The position numbers and the translations under genes were made by a program. Under the pieces are notes generated by a model. It made no database searches and was not told the origin of the DNA. It saw only the letters and a program-made list of their open reading frames with translations. Shown piece after piece: positions 1 through 8,787 of a stretch of DNA of 64,000 nucleotides; position 1 is the stretch's first letter, and each line of letters opens with the position of its first letter. The DNA comes from Hymenopus coronatus (taxonomy: Eukaryota > Arthropoda > Insecta > Mantodea > Hymenopodidae), in the NCBI GenBank assembly GCA_030762935.1, contig CM060900.1:399802132-399866131 (forward strand), read 5' to 3'.

Positions 1-1
1 A

Positions 2-574
2 CGCCTTAACGGGCAAAAATCCCAGGCCATCATCTTCTCCAGGAGACGGATCCAGCTGATGCCCAACATACGTATTGGCGGCGAGGATGCGCACTGGCAG
101 TCCACCGCCAAGTACCTGGGTGTCCAGCTGGACTCCAAGCTGACATGGAAGCCCCACCTCCAGGAAATCTCGACCAGGGTCAACAAACGCATGGGGATGC
201 TCTATCCCCTGTGTGGCCGAAGCTCTACCCTCTCAGTACCCAACAAACTGTTACTTTACAAGCAGATCCTGAGACCAACAATGACCTACGCTTGCCAAGT
301 CTGGGGCGCTGCTGCCAAGTCCAACCTTAAACCCTTGGAATCCCTTCAATCCCGCTTCCTCCGCATAGCCACGGATTCTCCCTGGTATATTCCAAACGCC
401 ACCCTCCACAGAGACCTCAAAATCCCGACCATAGCCGAACACATCCACTACCTATCGGCTCCCTTCTATGCAAACCTGACCTCCAGCTTCAACGCCCTCA
501 TCCGCGGCCTGGGTGAATATGACATTGACCCAGGCGAGCTCTACAAGCGCCCCAGACTCACTCTAGGCACCTGA
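2..574 (+). CDS. Jockey-like ORF2 3' end (reverse transcriptase C-terminus), cut by the window edge
   Basis: The frame is open from base 2 to the TGA at 572-574 without a break. It matches the part of Jockey-clade ORF2 that follows the catalytic YADD motif: a KCQAI-like lysine-rich strand (here GQKSQAIIFSRR), then KYLGVQLDSKLTWKPH, YKQILRPTMTYACQVWG and a short tail without an RNase H domain. The same landmarks occur in the J1 and J2 ORF2s further right, but the residues differ widely, so this is a different element family. Everything upstream (endonuclease, RT fingers and palm) lies outside the window. The visible part has no stops, so the copy may be young. Assignment to a Jockey-type ORF2 is secure; the family is not. 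Confidence 0.85.
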   Translation, partial: RLNGQKSQAIIFSRRRIQLMPNIRIGGEDAHWQSTAKYLGVQLDSKLTWKPHLQEISTRVNKRMGMLYPLCGRSSTLSVPNKLLLYKQILRPTMTYACQVWGAAAKSNLKPLESLQSRFLRIATDSPWYIPNATLHRDLKIPTIAEHIHYLSAPFYANLTSSFNALIRGLGEYDIDPGELYKRPRLTLGT

Positions 575-635
575 CGACTGACGCAACTGACACTGACTGG
601 TGAGCAACTGCTCGTTTAATTTTGAGAAAAAAAAA
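575..635 (+). other. Short 3' tail and A-tract of the leftmost retrotransposon
   Basis: About 50 bases of non-coding sequence follow the ORF2 stop and lead into a run of nine A (627-635). I read this as the 3' end of the leftmost element. It has none of the conserved tail blocks seen in the J and G units, which agrees with a separate family. The boundary is inferred from the A run and the change of sequence character after it. Confidence 0.5.
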
Positions 636-1512
636 GTTTTCCCCCTCCCCCCCCCTTTCGTTACTCTATCCAAAAACCACCGCTGATGCTCTACATCTCC
701 TAAATTCTCTTTTGGCAAACTCTAAACTCCAAAACCCTACTCTTGAATTCCTCTCAATTCCCCTTTTAAACCTCTCTCTCTCGCAAACTCCCGCAAATCC
801 TAAACACATCCCACTGCCAGTAGAGGGCCTAGCCTTGAAATGGCAACAGAGGGAGGACCCTGCCAGCATCCGGCAGCCAAGTCCTCGCCTGATCCCCCGT
901 AGAGCAGATGGCCATGAGGGGGAAGTTCGAGAGGGAGAGGCTTCGAGAGGACACTAGAGAAACCGAGGCCCAGCGAAGACCAACGGAGATCTACGAAGGC
1001 AGGCAGCCGCGTTCCGCTTTCACAAGAACCGGCGCACTCCGCTCAAAACCGACCCGGCGAGCGAGCGCTCATCGCCCGGCATCCTCTCCGTGACAGCTCC
1101 GGCGTTCTGCGAAGAAGCTCAGACTGGAATAGTAGTTCTACATAAACAGTATAGCAGGGTAGAGAAACAAGGCCGCAGCCAACAGTCGTACGACTGGAAC
1201 CAAGGTGCCTTAGGGCAGGTCCTCTGTTTCTCGCGCTTTTCAGCGCCCTCTAGCTGCTCTTTCTCTTTTTCTTTCTCTATTTTCCTCTATTCTATTAGTA
1301 TTTAAGTACCCTTCTGGCCCCCTAGCATTAAAATAGGAGCTGCTTGCTGAAGCCAGACACAAAAAGAGCGGTAGCCCAACTCCAGTCAGTGGCTCAGCAG
1401 CAGAATAACTAGGCTTTAAAAACTCTTCTCTCTTCCTTCTTCTTGTAGCTAGCCCTAAATTAAGTTCTTTTCATACACACTTGACTCTTCTCTATCATTC
1501 ACCACCTGCATC
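636..1512 (+). promoter_or_regulatory. J1 5' untranslated region with a conserved block
   Basis: No ORF of interest lies here. The block at about 1150-1285 (TATAGCAGGGTAGAG, then CAAGGCCGCAGCCAAC and a pyrimidine-rich run) closely matches 17871-18020 in front of the J3 gag. Conservation between two otherwise diverged copies suggests an internal promoter or packaging/translation signal. Jockey-clade elements usually carry an internal Pol II promoter at the very 5' end; I could not locate the initiation site. The stretch from 636 to about 900 is low-complexity C/T-rich and may be older flanking DNA. Confidence 0.5.
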
Positions 1513-3591
1513 ATGACGAAGGTAGGCCGAAGCGATCACCCGCAGAAGCTATCCCCTTCATCCCTGTCAACCACCAAAAGGCCTGTAGTAGCCAAGGAAC
1601 TGATTATGACAGAGCGATCATCCACCACCTCATGCCGGACATGCTCATCGGCGCGCAAGCAATGCACCTCACATACCACACTACCCGCTTCCGCGCCAAC
1701 TGCACCTGCTCATACTCATAAGTCACCCACTCACAAATCATCCACACACTCCTCGACCACTCATGACTCACTCACACATATTTCATCCACTCAGCCACAA
1801 GCCGCTCACCAATCATCCTCTCATGAATAACCCAAACTCACATCACCCACTCAGGAGTCACCCACACTCACATCATCCACTCAGCCAAAACCCACTCACA
1901 AGTCACCCTCTCATAAATCACCCACACTCACATCACCCACTCAAGAGCCACCCACACTCACATCATCCACTCAGCCACAAGCCACTCACAAATCACCCTC
2001 ACATAAATCACTCACACTCACATCACCCACACACACATCATCCACTAAACCACAAGCCACTCACAAATCACCCTCTCATGAATCACCCACACTCACGCCA
2101 CCCTCAACCACTCCACAGACTCATCCACAAGCCGCTCATAAATCACCCTCTCATGAATCACGCACTGCACCATCACCCACTCAACAGTCACACATCCTCA
2201 TGCTCACACCAACAGCGCAAGCGTCACCTCCCAACGCTCCACAGGCGCCCTCACATGATGCGGACGTGAATGACATGAGACCCTCTCCTCTACCTCAAGC
2301 ACACTCACCGATACCGGAGAGCTATGCAGGCGCGGTTATGACTACACCTAACTCAAACACCAACACATTCACAGACTACAGGGTGGATCTCGCACCTGTG
2401 TTTGTTAACAAAAGCCAGTACACACGAATACACACACTCACACAATCCTTTGACACAAAATACACACCCACACACAGGTATAGGATACACACCGCCCACC
2501 ACTCCGGAGACTATGCGATAAGGATGTTCTGCCTGAAGGACTACAACAAATTTGTTGAGCACCTCAGGAATGAAAGGGTACAGTATTATCTTCTCCCACA
2601 CCCAGAAAACAGGACCATTAGATATGTAATTAAAGGACTGTACGCCGAGTTCTCCGGAGCACACATAAAGCAGGCACTGGCAGACCAACAATTTGAGGCC
2701 ATCAGAGCTGTGCAAATGCGCAGAAGGACTAGGGATAGAGCCCCCCTCCCCATGTTCCTTGTGGAACTGGAGGACACCACAGAGAATAGGCGCATTAGAG
2801 GCCTCAAATACCTGGCTCACTTTAGAGTTAGAGTAGAAGAGTACAGGACCGCAGAGGAGCCCAAACAATGCAAGCGTTGCCAGATGCTGTGGCACACGCA
2901 CAAAGAGTGTCAGGCACCCCATGAAACCTGCGCCAAATGTACAGGCCAACACCCCTCTTTTAGCTGCAGGGTTCCCCTGGAGGAACGTAGGTGCGCCCTG
3001 TGTAATGCCACAGGACATGGAGCAACTTGGCGCGGTTGCCCCAGTTACCAGGCCGCACTGAACGGGCCACGACCGAGGGAGCAGCAAAATAGGGCCCCCC
3101 GACCCCACCGAGAACATCGCCAGAACCAGGTTGCTGCTCCCAACAACACAGAAGGGCAATGGTACGTACAGGACCGCCGCGGAAGGAACAGACCAGCCCC
3201 CAACCAGACCCCTTCTACAGCTGAAGTAAGACGGGTAGTGCCCGACTTGTCTCCAGCTAATCAAGAGTGCACCCCAGTAGAAATAGGTACACCACACACT
3301 CACACTGACACACCAATTCAGACACAAACAGAAACACACCAACCTCCCCCACACCTACATGAATGTAGCGCATTCAATGTAACGGCACTCACCGTCCGGG
3401 AAGCATTCTACAATGGCGTGGCCCTGAGCGAACTCCTGAACAGTATGGGAGTCTCACCTGCTGTAGACTGGGAAGCCTTCAAAGAACACACTAAGTGGCT
3501 CCTACAATCAATCTCCGATCCCAAATTCGACGCACTTTACCTTTTCAACTATGTCGCCAGATATCTGCACATACTCACAACCAGCATCTAG
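1513..3591 (+). pseudogene. J1 ORF1: gag-like nucleocapsid protein, one in-frame stop
   Basis: Gag proteins of this clade bind element RNA and carry it to the insertion site. The frame starts at ATG 1513 and runs to TAG 3589-3591, broken only by TAA 1828-1830, where neighbouring repeat copies read TCA; a single base change made the stop. Order of regions: a basic N-terminus; a Thr/Ser/Pro/His-rich repetitive region (about 1683-2200); a PRE_C2HC-type domain with an APLPMFLVELED strand; then three zinc knuckles, CKRCQMLWHTHKEC, CAKCTGQHPSFSC and CALCNATGHGATWRGC; then a proline-rich and a short helical C-terminus. ORF2 begins two bases after the stop, so ORF2 translation probably depends on reinitiation. 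Without the stop the product would be about 690 residues, long for a Jockey gag because of the repeats. Confidence 0.85.
1683..2195 (+). repeat. In-frame minisatellite inside the J1 gag (about 93-base period)
   Basis: Degenerate units built from CACCCACACTCACATCA, CCACTCAGCCACAAGCC and CACTCACAAATCACCCTC recur; the phrase at 1849 returns at 1942, a period of about 93 bases. The unit length is a multiple of three, so the reading frame survives and encodes a Thr-, Ser-, Pro- and His-rich low-complexity segment. All three + frames are largely free of stops here, and that is why a long false ORF appears in the neighbouring frame. Confidence 0.75.
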
Positions 3592-3593
3592 AA

Positions 3594-6342
3594 ATGGCTC
3601 TCGCAACAACAGTTAACATTCTATACTGGAACTGCAATAACCTCCGAAGAAAACGCAAAGAACTCACAGATTTCCTTACTAGGAACTCAATCCAAGTAGC
3701 TCTACTCAATGAAACCCACCTGGGTACAGGAGATAGGTTTACAATCCCTGGATACAACATTTACCGTAACGATAGAAATCGCAGAGGCGGGGGAACGGCT
3801 ATAGCAATACAGAGCTCCCTAACACACTACCAAAAACAAGTTCCGCAACTAAACAGACTTGAAGCGACAGCGGTCAATGTGCAATTGCACAACACGACTG
3901 TCACAATGATTGCAGCATATAACCAGCCCGGTGACATAGACACGGAGGACGTAGACGCCCTTATGAGAATGGACGCCAAAGTCATAGCCGCAGGGGACTT
4001 TAACGCCAAGCACTTCCTATGGAACTGCAGGACTGCCAATGTGGCAGGTAACAAACTTCTGGCATATATAAATCATTCCAATACACTAATAACAGGACCA
4101 GAAGAACCCACATATATCCCGCGAATACAACATCATCTACCAGATATTCTGGATATTGCGTTACTAAAAGGTATAACCCACGATACACGGAACACAGTTC
4201 TAAATGACCTCACGTCCGATCATCTGCCAGTAATACTGGAAGTTGCTGCCCCAGTATCCTTTCGGCCAGAACAGACTAGACCAAATTACAGACTGGCAGA
4301 CTGGCCCACCTTCGAAGAGGCCATTGACGCTCAAATAAACACCGCAGCGGTCACGACGCATGAGACACAGGAGCTAGCGGTGACACAAATTACAAACGCG
4401 ATACACCACGCCATAGAGCAACACGTCCCCATAAAAAGGTGTACTAGGAATGTCAGGGTGCAATTTCCGCAAGACGTCAGGCAAACAGTTAAAGAACGGA
4501 ATAATGCCCGACGGAAATGGCAACGCAGCCGAAACTTAATCCATCGAAACCAATACGAAGAGCAAAGAATCAGGGCCAGTACCCACCTCGCCGAATATAC
4601 ACGCAACCAGTGGAACAATACCCTGGAAGACTTGGACCCACAGACCCAATCGGTTTGGAGGATTGCGAAATTGCCTCACGCGGACAGCCACAAATATCCC
4701 ACCTCTCCGCATTGAAGGCCAAATAAAGGAGACGCCCGAGGATAAAGCGGAAGCATTTGCAGACGCGCTGGAAAATACCTTCCATCCAAACGCTCATCCC
4801 TGCGACCAAAACTTCGCGGTGGACACGGAAAGGTTGGCACTCTCCTTGCGAACAGCACAAACGCACAATAAAACAAGAAAAACGAATGCCGGGGAAATTA
4901 AATGGCTAATTATGCACCTTCCCAACCGCAAAGCACCGGGACCAGACAAAATCCCGAACGTTGTGCTCAAACACTTGCCGATGAAGGCAATAAAATTGCT
5001 TGCGGAAATATTTAATTATACCTTAGAACACGGAAGATTTCCCCTTCAGTGGAAAGAAGCAAAAATTTTGCTTTTCCGTAAGCAACACAAAGATCTCTCT
5101 CAGCGCACCAGCTATAGGCCTATCAGCCTCCTAAACACGATGAGTAAACTCTTGGAGAAAATTATACACAAACGACTTAACACATTCATAATCAAGAATA
5201 ACCTAGTGACCAAGGAACAGTTTGGATTTAGATCCAAACACTCCACCACTCACCAACTATTGCGACTAACCGAAAATATTACGAGGGGTTTTAACACCAA
5301 CCGCTCAACAGGAGCAGTTCTACTTGATATAGAACGCGCCTTTGACAAGGTATGGCACGCGGGCCTCATACGAAAACTAAGCACGTACGGAGTGCAAGAC
5401 TCAATGATCACCTTAATTGCAGATTACCTGAAAGGTAGGACCTTCAAAACAGCAGTAGGGGAGGCGGAGTCATCCCCCCGTCCTATCCAAGCAGGCGTAC
5501 CCCAAGGAAATATCCTAGGGCCTGTGCTGTTTAACATCTACATAAACGACCTCCCTCCACTTATCCGGGTAGAAAAATACATCTACGCCGATGATACAGC
5601 ACTCGTAACACAGTCAACCCAACCACGGATCATTCACCTAAGACTCCAGAATGCTCTAAACGAACTGGAGCCGTGGCTTACGAAATGGAGGGTAAAAATT
5701 AACGCCAGAAAATGCCAAGCAATAGTTTTCACGAAGCGCCACTTGCATAGGCAAAGAAGGCATGCCCTCCCACCGCTTACCTATAGGCAAGAGCCTATCG
5801 AGTAGGGGAGCTCAGTCACTTTCTTAGGGGTAAGGATGGACGAATGCCTCACGTGGAAACAACACGTAAACATGGTACGAGCAAAAGCTAACGGTCAACT
5901 TAACAAACTTTATCCGATAATAAATTTAAATAGCGGCCTCAAACTTAGCATGGGGCTAACACTATATAAATCCTTGATTCGCCCAATATTAACATACGCC
6001 GCACCCGTATGGCGATATGCGGCCAAAACACACATAAAATGGCTACAAACAATGCAAAACCGTATACTGCGCATTATAGCTAAACTACCAGCAGTAGCAC
6101 CAACGTGGGCTCTGCATGAGGAGCTCAAAATCTGCTCCATCGAGACCTACATAAAACACTTGGCATTCAACCTTTATAAACGCAAAAACAATAACCACAA
6201 CGAGCTCATCCAAAATCTAGGAAATTACGACACCGAGCACGATAAGCACCCCCGCCCACTGGCAGTCTTTGACAGAACCATCAGAATAGGAGAGCCTGAA
6301 ATCAACATACAAGGATACCTGGACACCCTGATTAGGGTATAA
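3594..6342 (+). pseudogene. J1 ORF2: AP-type endonuclease plus reverse transcriptase, two lesions
   Basis: ORF2 nicks the target DNA and copies the RNA onto it (target-primed reverse transcription). The start ATG 3594 gives MALATTVNILYWNCNNLRRK, typical of the AP-endonuclease N-terminus. Endonuclease landmarks: LNETHLG, NDRNRRGGGTAIAI, AAGDFNAKH and SDHLPVI. RT landmarks: NRKAPGPDKIPN, SYRPISLLNTMSKLLEK, EQFGFRSKHSTTHQ, LLDIERAFDKVWH (motif A), AGVPQGNILGPVLFN and IYADDTALV (motif C, catalytic YADD intact). Two breaks: one extra T at about 4671 shifts the frame within the linker, and TAG 5803-5805 stops it after the palm, probably from a tryptophan codon. The frame then continues to TAA at 6340-6342. 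No RNase H follows. All catalytic residues I can see are present, so the copy is recently dead. Confidence 0.88.
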
Positions 6343-7318
6343 AAATCTAGATCTGGTACAGCGTAGGGCAGTGACTGCGACAATCCTTCCAGTTCCTGCC
6401 TCTCACTCACAACAAACACACACACATCCACACTCATCACTAATCTTCCTTTTCAGCAGCCCTCTAAGCCCTTGAGCTTACCCAGCCAAGGCGGTCCCGG
6501 GGGAAGAGGGCCCCCCCCCCCGCGAGTGGCACGGGTCCGCACCTGCAATATGATAGGCAGGCAGCCAGCCATGTGCGCACTCTATACGACAACGCCCAGA
6601 AAATGGACTATGACTAGGACGGATAATATCATATACTTTCTAACACACTTTAACGATGTCTTAGGTTGAACATAATAACTCATGTATATATGTAACAGTA
6701 TATGTAATAATATTACTCGTAAAATAGATAACAACACTTGTATAAATATCACAAAGATGAAGCCTACATAGGCGGAACCCACGCAAATGCTAAGCTTAAT
6801 ATAACTCTAAACTTAGTATATACTCACAGACGGAGCCAATGGCAGACCTCAACTATTACCTCATAATAATAATAAGCGATTGTAGTTTTAGGACAGAAAA
6901 TTAACAATAAGTTAGTTTGTTTCAGAGACGCAGCGCCAGCGTAGCAGCACCCTCAAAGACCTAGCAGACTCTAGGTAGCACGATATCCCTCCCACTTGTC
7001 CAAATATCCTACTCCTAAAATTCTACTCCACAATCTCCTGAAATTCGCCAGAGGGCAGGCTGGGTCTAGGCCAAGCCTGCCTGCCGGCACCCAATATCTC
7101 CTCTGGCGGCCGCACAGCGGGCCAGTTAATACCACCAGTACTACGCGGGTGCAACAGCGGTACCGCAGAAATCCTTCTCCCTATCCACTCCAGCACCGGT
7201 GGAGGTTTTTTAGTCGGTAGGGCCACGTGGCAGAACCCGACACTCCGGACGTGCCCGGGTAGTCTATAAGGTAGATTTTTCCTCCACTAGAAAAAAAAAA
7301 AAAAAAAAAAAAAAAAAA
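6343..7318 (+). other. J1 3' UTR with type C tail and 28-base poly(A)
   Basis: A G/C-rich block at 6489-6523 recurs in the J2 and J4 3' UTRs but not in G units. About 6530-7020 is AT-rich without further signals. The tail proper starts near 7050: hairpin GGCAGGCT (7054-7061) with AGCCTGCC (7074-7081) around the 12-base loop GGGTCTAGGCCA; then GCGGGTGCAACAGCGGTACC from 7145, including the palindrome GCGGTACCGC; then CCGGTGGAGGTTTTTTAGTC from 7195; then poly(A) 7291-7318. The tail is homologous to that of gag-only unit G2 (13981-14238). It probably serves as the recognition site for the element's own reverse transcriptase; that role is inferred from the sharing of tails. Confidence 0.75.
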
Positions 7319-7319
7319 G

Positions 7320-8462
7320 ATGGCCAAGAAGAGACTGCGCAGACTCGCCGCTGCTAAGGCAGCTCCCGTCGCCTCTTCCTCGGCAGCCGCCGAGGAGGCA
7401 GCTTCTCCGTTGCTACCGGTCCCGGCAAGCCCTGCTTCGCCGCCGGCCGCCACTACACCCTCGCCGCAACTGCTACCGCAGTTGCCGCCATCACCGCCAC
7501 CGCCGCCGCCCAGCTCCACGTCGCCGCCGCCCCGGTTCAGTGCCGTGGTACGGGGGGTCCCTAGGGACCTTTCCACCCGGCACCTCCTCGCCGCAGCGAA
7601 ATCCAAGTGGCCTTCTTGTTTGAGGGCCACAAGGATAGTTTGCAACCGGGGACCTACACCACTTGTGAGGCTGGAAATTCAGGATCGTTCGGACCTCGAC
7701 GCTGCCTTGGCGTCAGGGTTGCCCTTGTTAGGGCAACTCCTGGTCGTCGAGGCCAGCAAGATGGAACGTCACCGGCCCTGCCGTCGCTGTTGTGCCTTCG
7801 GGCATACAGCCGACACCTGCTCCTCGTCGCCGCGGTGCCACTACTGTGGCTCCGCCAACACCACCGCAGAGTGCACTGAGCACAATCTACGCCGTCGCCG
7901 CCGGTTCTGTGCAACCTGCCGTGGCACAGGACATTTCACAGGGCAAACGCAGTGCCCTCTCTACCCAAGGAGCACCACTTCATCACCACCTCCTGCGCGC
8001 CGCACCACTCCACCGCAGACATCAACCACCGAGGCCTCACCACCTGTACTCTCAACAGACGCAGCGACGCGAGAAGCCATTCAGGACCTCCACGCTGAGA
8101 TCCTGAACGTCGGCGCTCGACTAGCTGCTCTGGAAGAGACATGCAGCCTCCTCACACAGAAGCTGCAGGAACTGCAAGCTTCCAACGCCGTAGCAGCCAC
8201 CAGCCAGCAGACTACAGCCGCCGACCTGTCCACCAGGATCGACGCCCTACAAGCTGCCAACACCGCCGCCATCTCCACTCTACAGGCCTCCACCGCTGAG
8301 CTGTCCAACCGGATAGCCAGCGTCCAAAATTATCAACAGCAGGTAGCCGAAGGACCATTCCCTCAGCAGCCTAAGACACCGCAGCAATTACTCAGAGAAT
8401 ACCAATCAGAACAAGGGTACACCCGGAAGAATCACCTTAAACTTAACAAACATCACCACTAA
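7320..8462 (+). CDS. G1 gag-like protein, 380 residues, intact
   Basis: The ORF is complete from ATG 7320 to TAA 8460-8462. N-terminal region: basic (MAKKRLRRLAAAKAA), then an Ala/Pro/Ser-rich disordered stretch to about residue 75. Residues about 80-150 (PRFSAVVRGVPRDLS to LGQLLVVEASK) look like the RRM/PRE_C2HC fold that precedes zinc knuckles in Jockey gags. Three knuckles follow: CRRCCAFGHTADTC, a CHYCGSANTTAEC variant, and CATCRGTGHFTGQTQC. The C-terminal half has a Thr/Pro linker and a heptad-like coiled coil (about residues 240-345, IQDLHAEILNVGARLAALEE onwards), suited to multimerisation. Predicted role: RNA binding and particle formation, using RT supplied by another element. It differs strongly from the J gags. 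An intact ORF among decayed copies suggests recent activity. Confidence 0.85.
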   Translation: MAKKRLRRLAAAKAAPVASSSAAAEEAASPLLPVPASPASPPAATTPSPQLLPQLPPSPPPPPPSSTSPPPRFSAVVRGVPRDLSTRHLLAAAKSKWPSCLRATRIVCNRGPTPLVRLEIQDRSDLDAALASGLPLLGQLLVVEASKMERHRPCRRCCAFGHTADTCSSSPRCHYCGSANTTAECTEHNLRRRRRFCATCRGTGHFTGQTQCPLYPRSTTSSPPPARRTTPPQTSTTEASPPVLSTDAATREAIQDLHAEILNVGARLAALEETCSLLTQKLQELQASNAVAATSQQTTAADLSTRIDALQAANTAAISTLQASTAELSNRIASVQNYQQQVAEGPFPQQPKTPQQLLREYQSEQGYTRKNHLKLNKHHH

Positions 8463-8772
8463 CTACCCATCACTTACACCAATTACTTCTCCAGCGGGGC
8501 TCTCAGGGCGTAAGTCATGTGTGTCCACTGGCTAATATCTCCATCACTCGCTGTTACTGCCACTGGCAGGCAGCATTCAGTATCACCAAAAATACGCAGG
8601 TGCTTAATGCGGTACTGCAACAGAGAGGCATGGGCCTCCTACTTCCGGTGGGGATTTTTTGTGAGTAGTGCCACCCTGGTTCGAGTCCAGGGTGGGGAGT
8701 CTCACACTCCCAGGCTTGCCTGGGGTTAGGGCGTTAGTTGCCTTTTCCCCCATCATCAATAAAAAAAAAAAA
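8463..8772 (+). other. G1 3' UTR: type B tail with T-arm-like hairpin, poly(A)
   Basis: Landmarks in order: the 12-base loop GGGCGTAAGTCA (8506-8517) on an imperfect stem; AGGTGCTTAATGCGGTACTG (from 8599); CTTCCGGTGGGGATTTTTTG (from 8642); hairpin CCACCCTGG (8671-8679), loop TTCGAGT (8680-8686), CCAGGGTGG (8687-8695); then GGGAGT/ACTCCC and CCCAGG/CCTGGG hairpins; then A12 at 8761-8772. The TTCGAGT hairpin copies a tRNA T-arm and contains a perfect B-box, but no D-arm or acceptor is present. Confidence 0.75.
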
Positions 8773-8778
8773 CAACAA

Positions 8779-8787
8779 CTTTAGGTT
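8779..8787 (+). other. TTAGG-containing junction between G1 poly(A) and J2
   Basis: CTTTAGGTT follows A12 and a short CAACAA spacer; J2 gag sequence begins here without its 5' part. The same nine bases follow A-tracts at 13353, 14239 and 15752. TTAGG is the usual insect telomere unit. It may be a target remnant or a conserved unit start. Confidence 0.55.

Larger units (their letters stand above)
636..7318 (+). mobile_element. J1: near-complete Jockey-like non-LTR retrotransposon
   Basis: The unit has a long 5' untranslated region, gag ORF1 (1513-3591), ORF2 with endonuclease and reverse transcriptase (3594-6342), a 3' UTR with a type C tail, and a 28-base poly(A) at 7291-7318. Coding damage is light: one stop in ORF1, and one frameshift and one stop in ORF2. 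The 5' limit is approximate, placed after the previous A-tract. No RNase H domain follows the RT, as is usual for the Jockey clade. It is followed without a gap by the gag-only unit G1. Confidence 0.85.
7319..8772 (+). mobile_element. G1: gag-only retrotransposon unit, ORF intact
   Basis: The unit consists of one gag-like ORF, a 298-base 3' UTR (type B tail) and 12 A residues (8761-8772), about 1.45 kb in all, with no endonuclease or RT. The start codon follows the poly(A) of J1 by a single base. G3, G5, G6 and G9 have the same plan, so ORF1-only structure is a property of the family and not simple truncation of J elements. It resembles HeT-A of Drosophila in organisation. Confidence 0.8.

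Noticed and set aside
1683..2195. Regularly repeated array, CRISPR-like at first sight
   Set aside because: Units are contiguous and degenerate, keep codon phase and have no unique spacers; the setting is eukaryotic.
1763..2269. His/Pro-rich 168-residue ORF in a second frame
   Set aside because: It arises from the 93-base minisatellite, which is open in several frames; the true gag frame continues through it to the zinc knuckles.
2353..3354. 333-residue open frame on the minus strand
   Set aside because: It is the complement of the J1 gag, whose knuckles and domains lie on the plus strand; the minus product is Cys/Val/Leu-rich with no recognisable domain.
8671..8760. tRNA gene in the G1 tail
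   Set aside because: Only a T-arm-like hairpin is present; no acceptor stem, D-arm or anticodon arm can be folded in the proper places.
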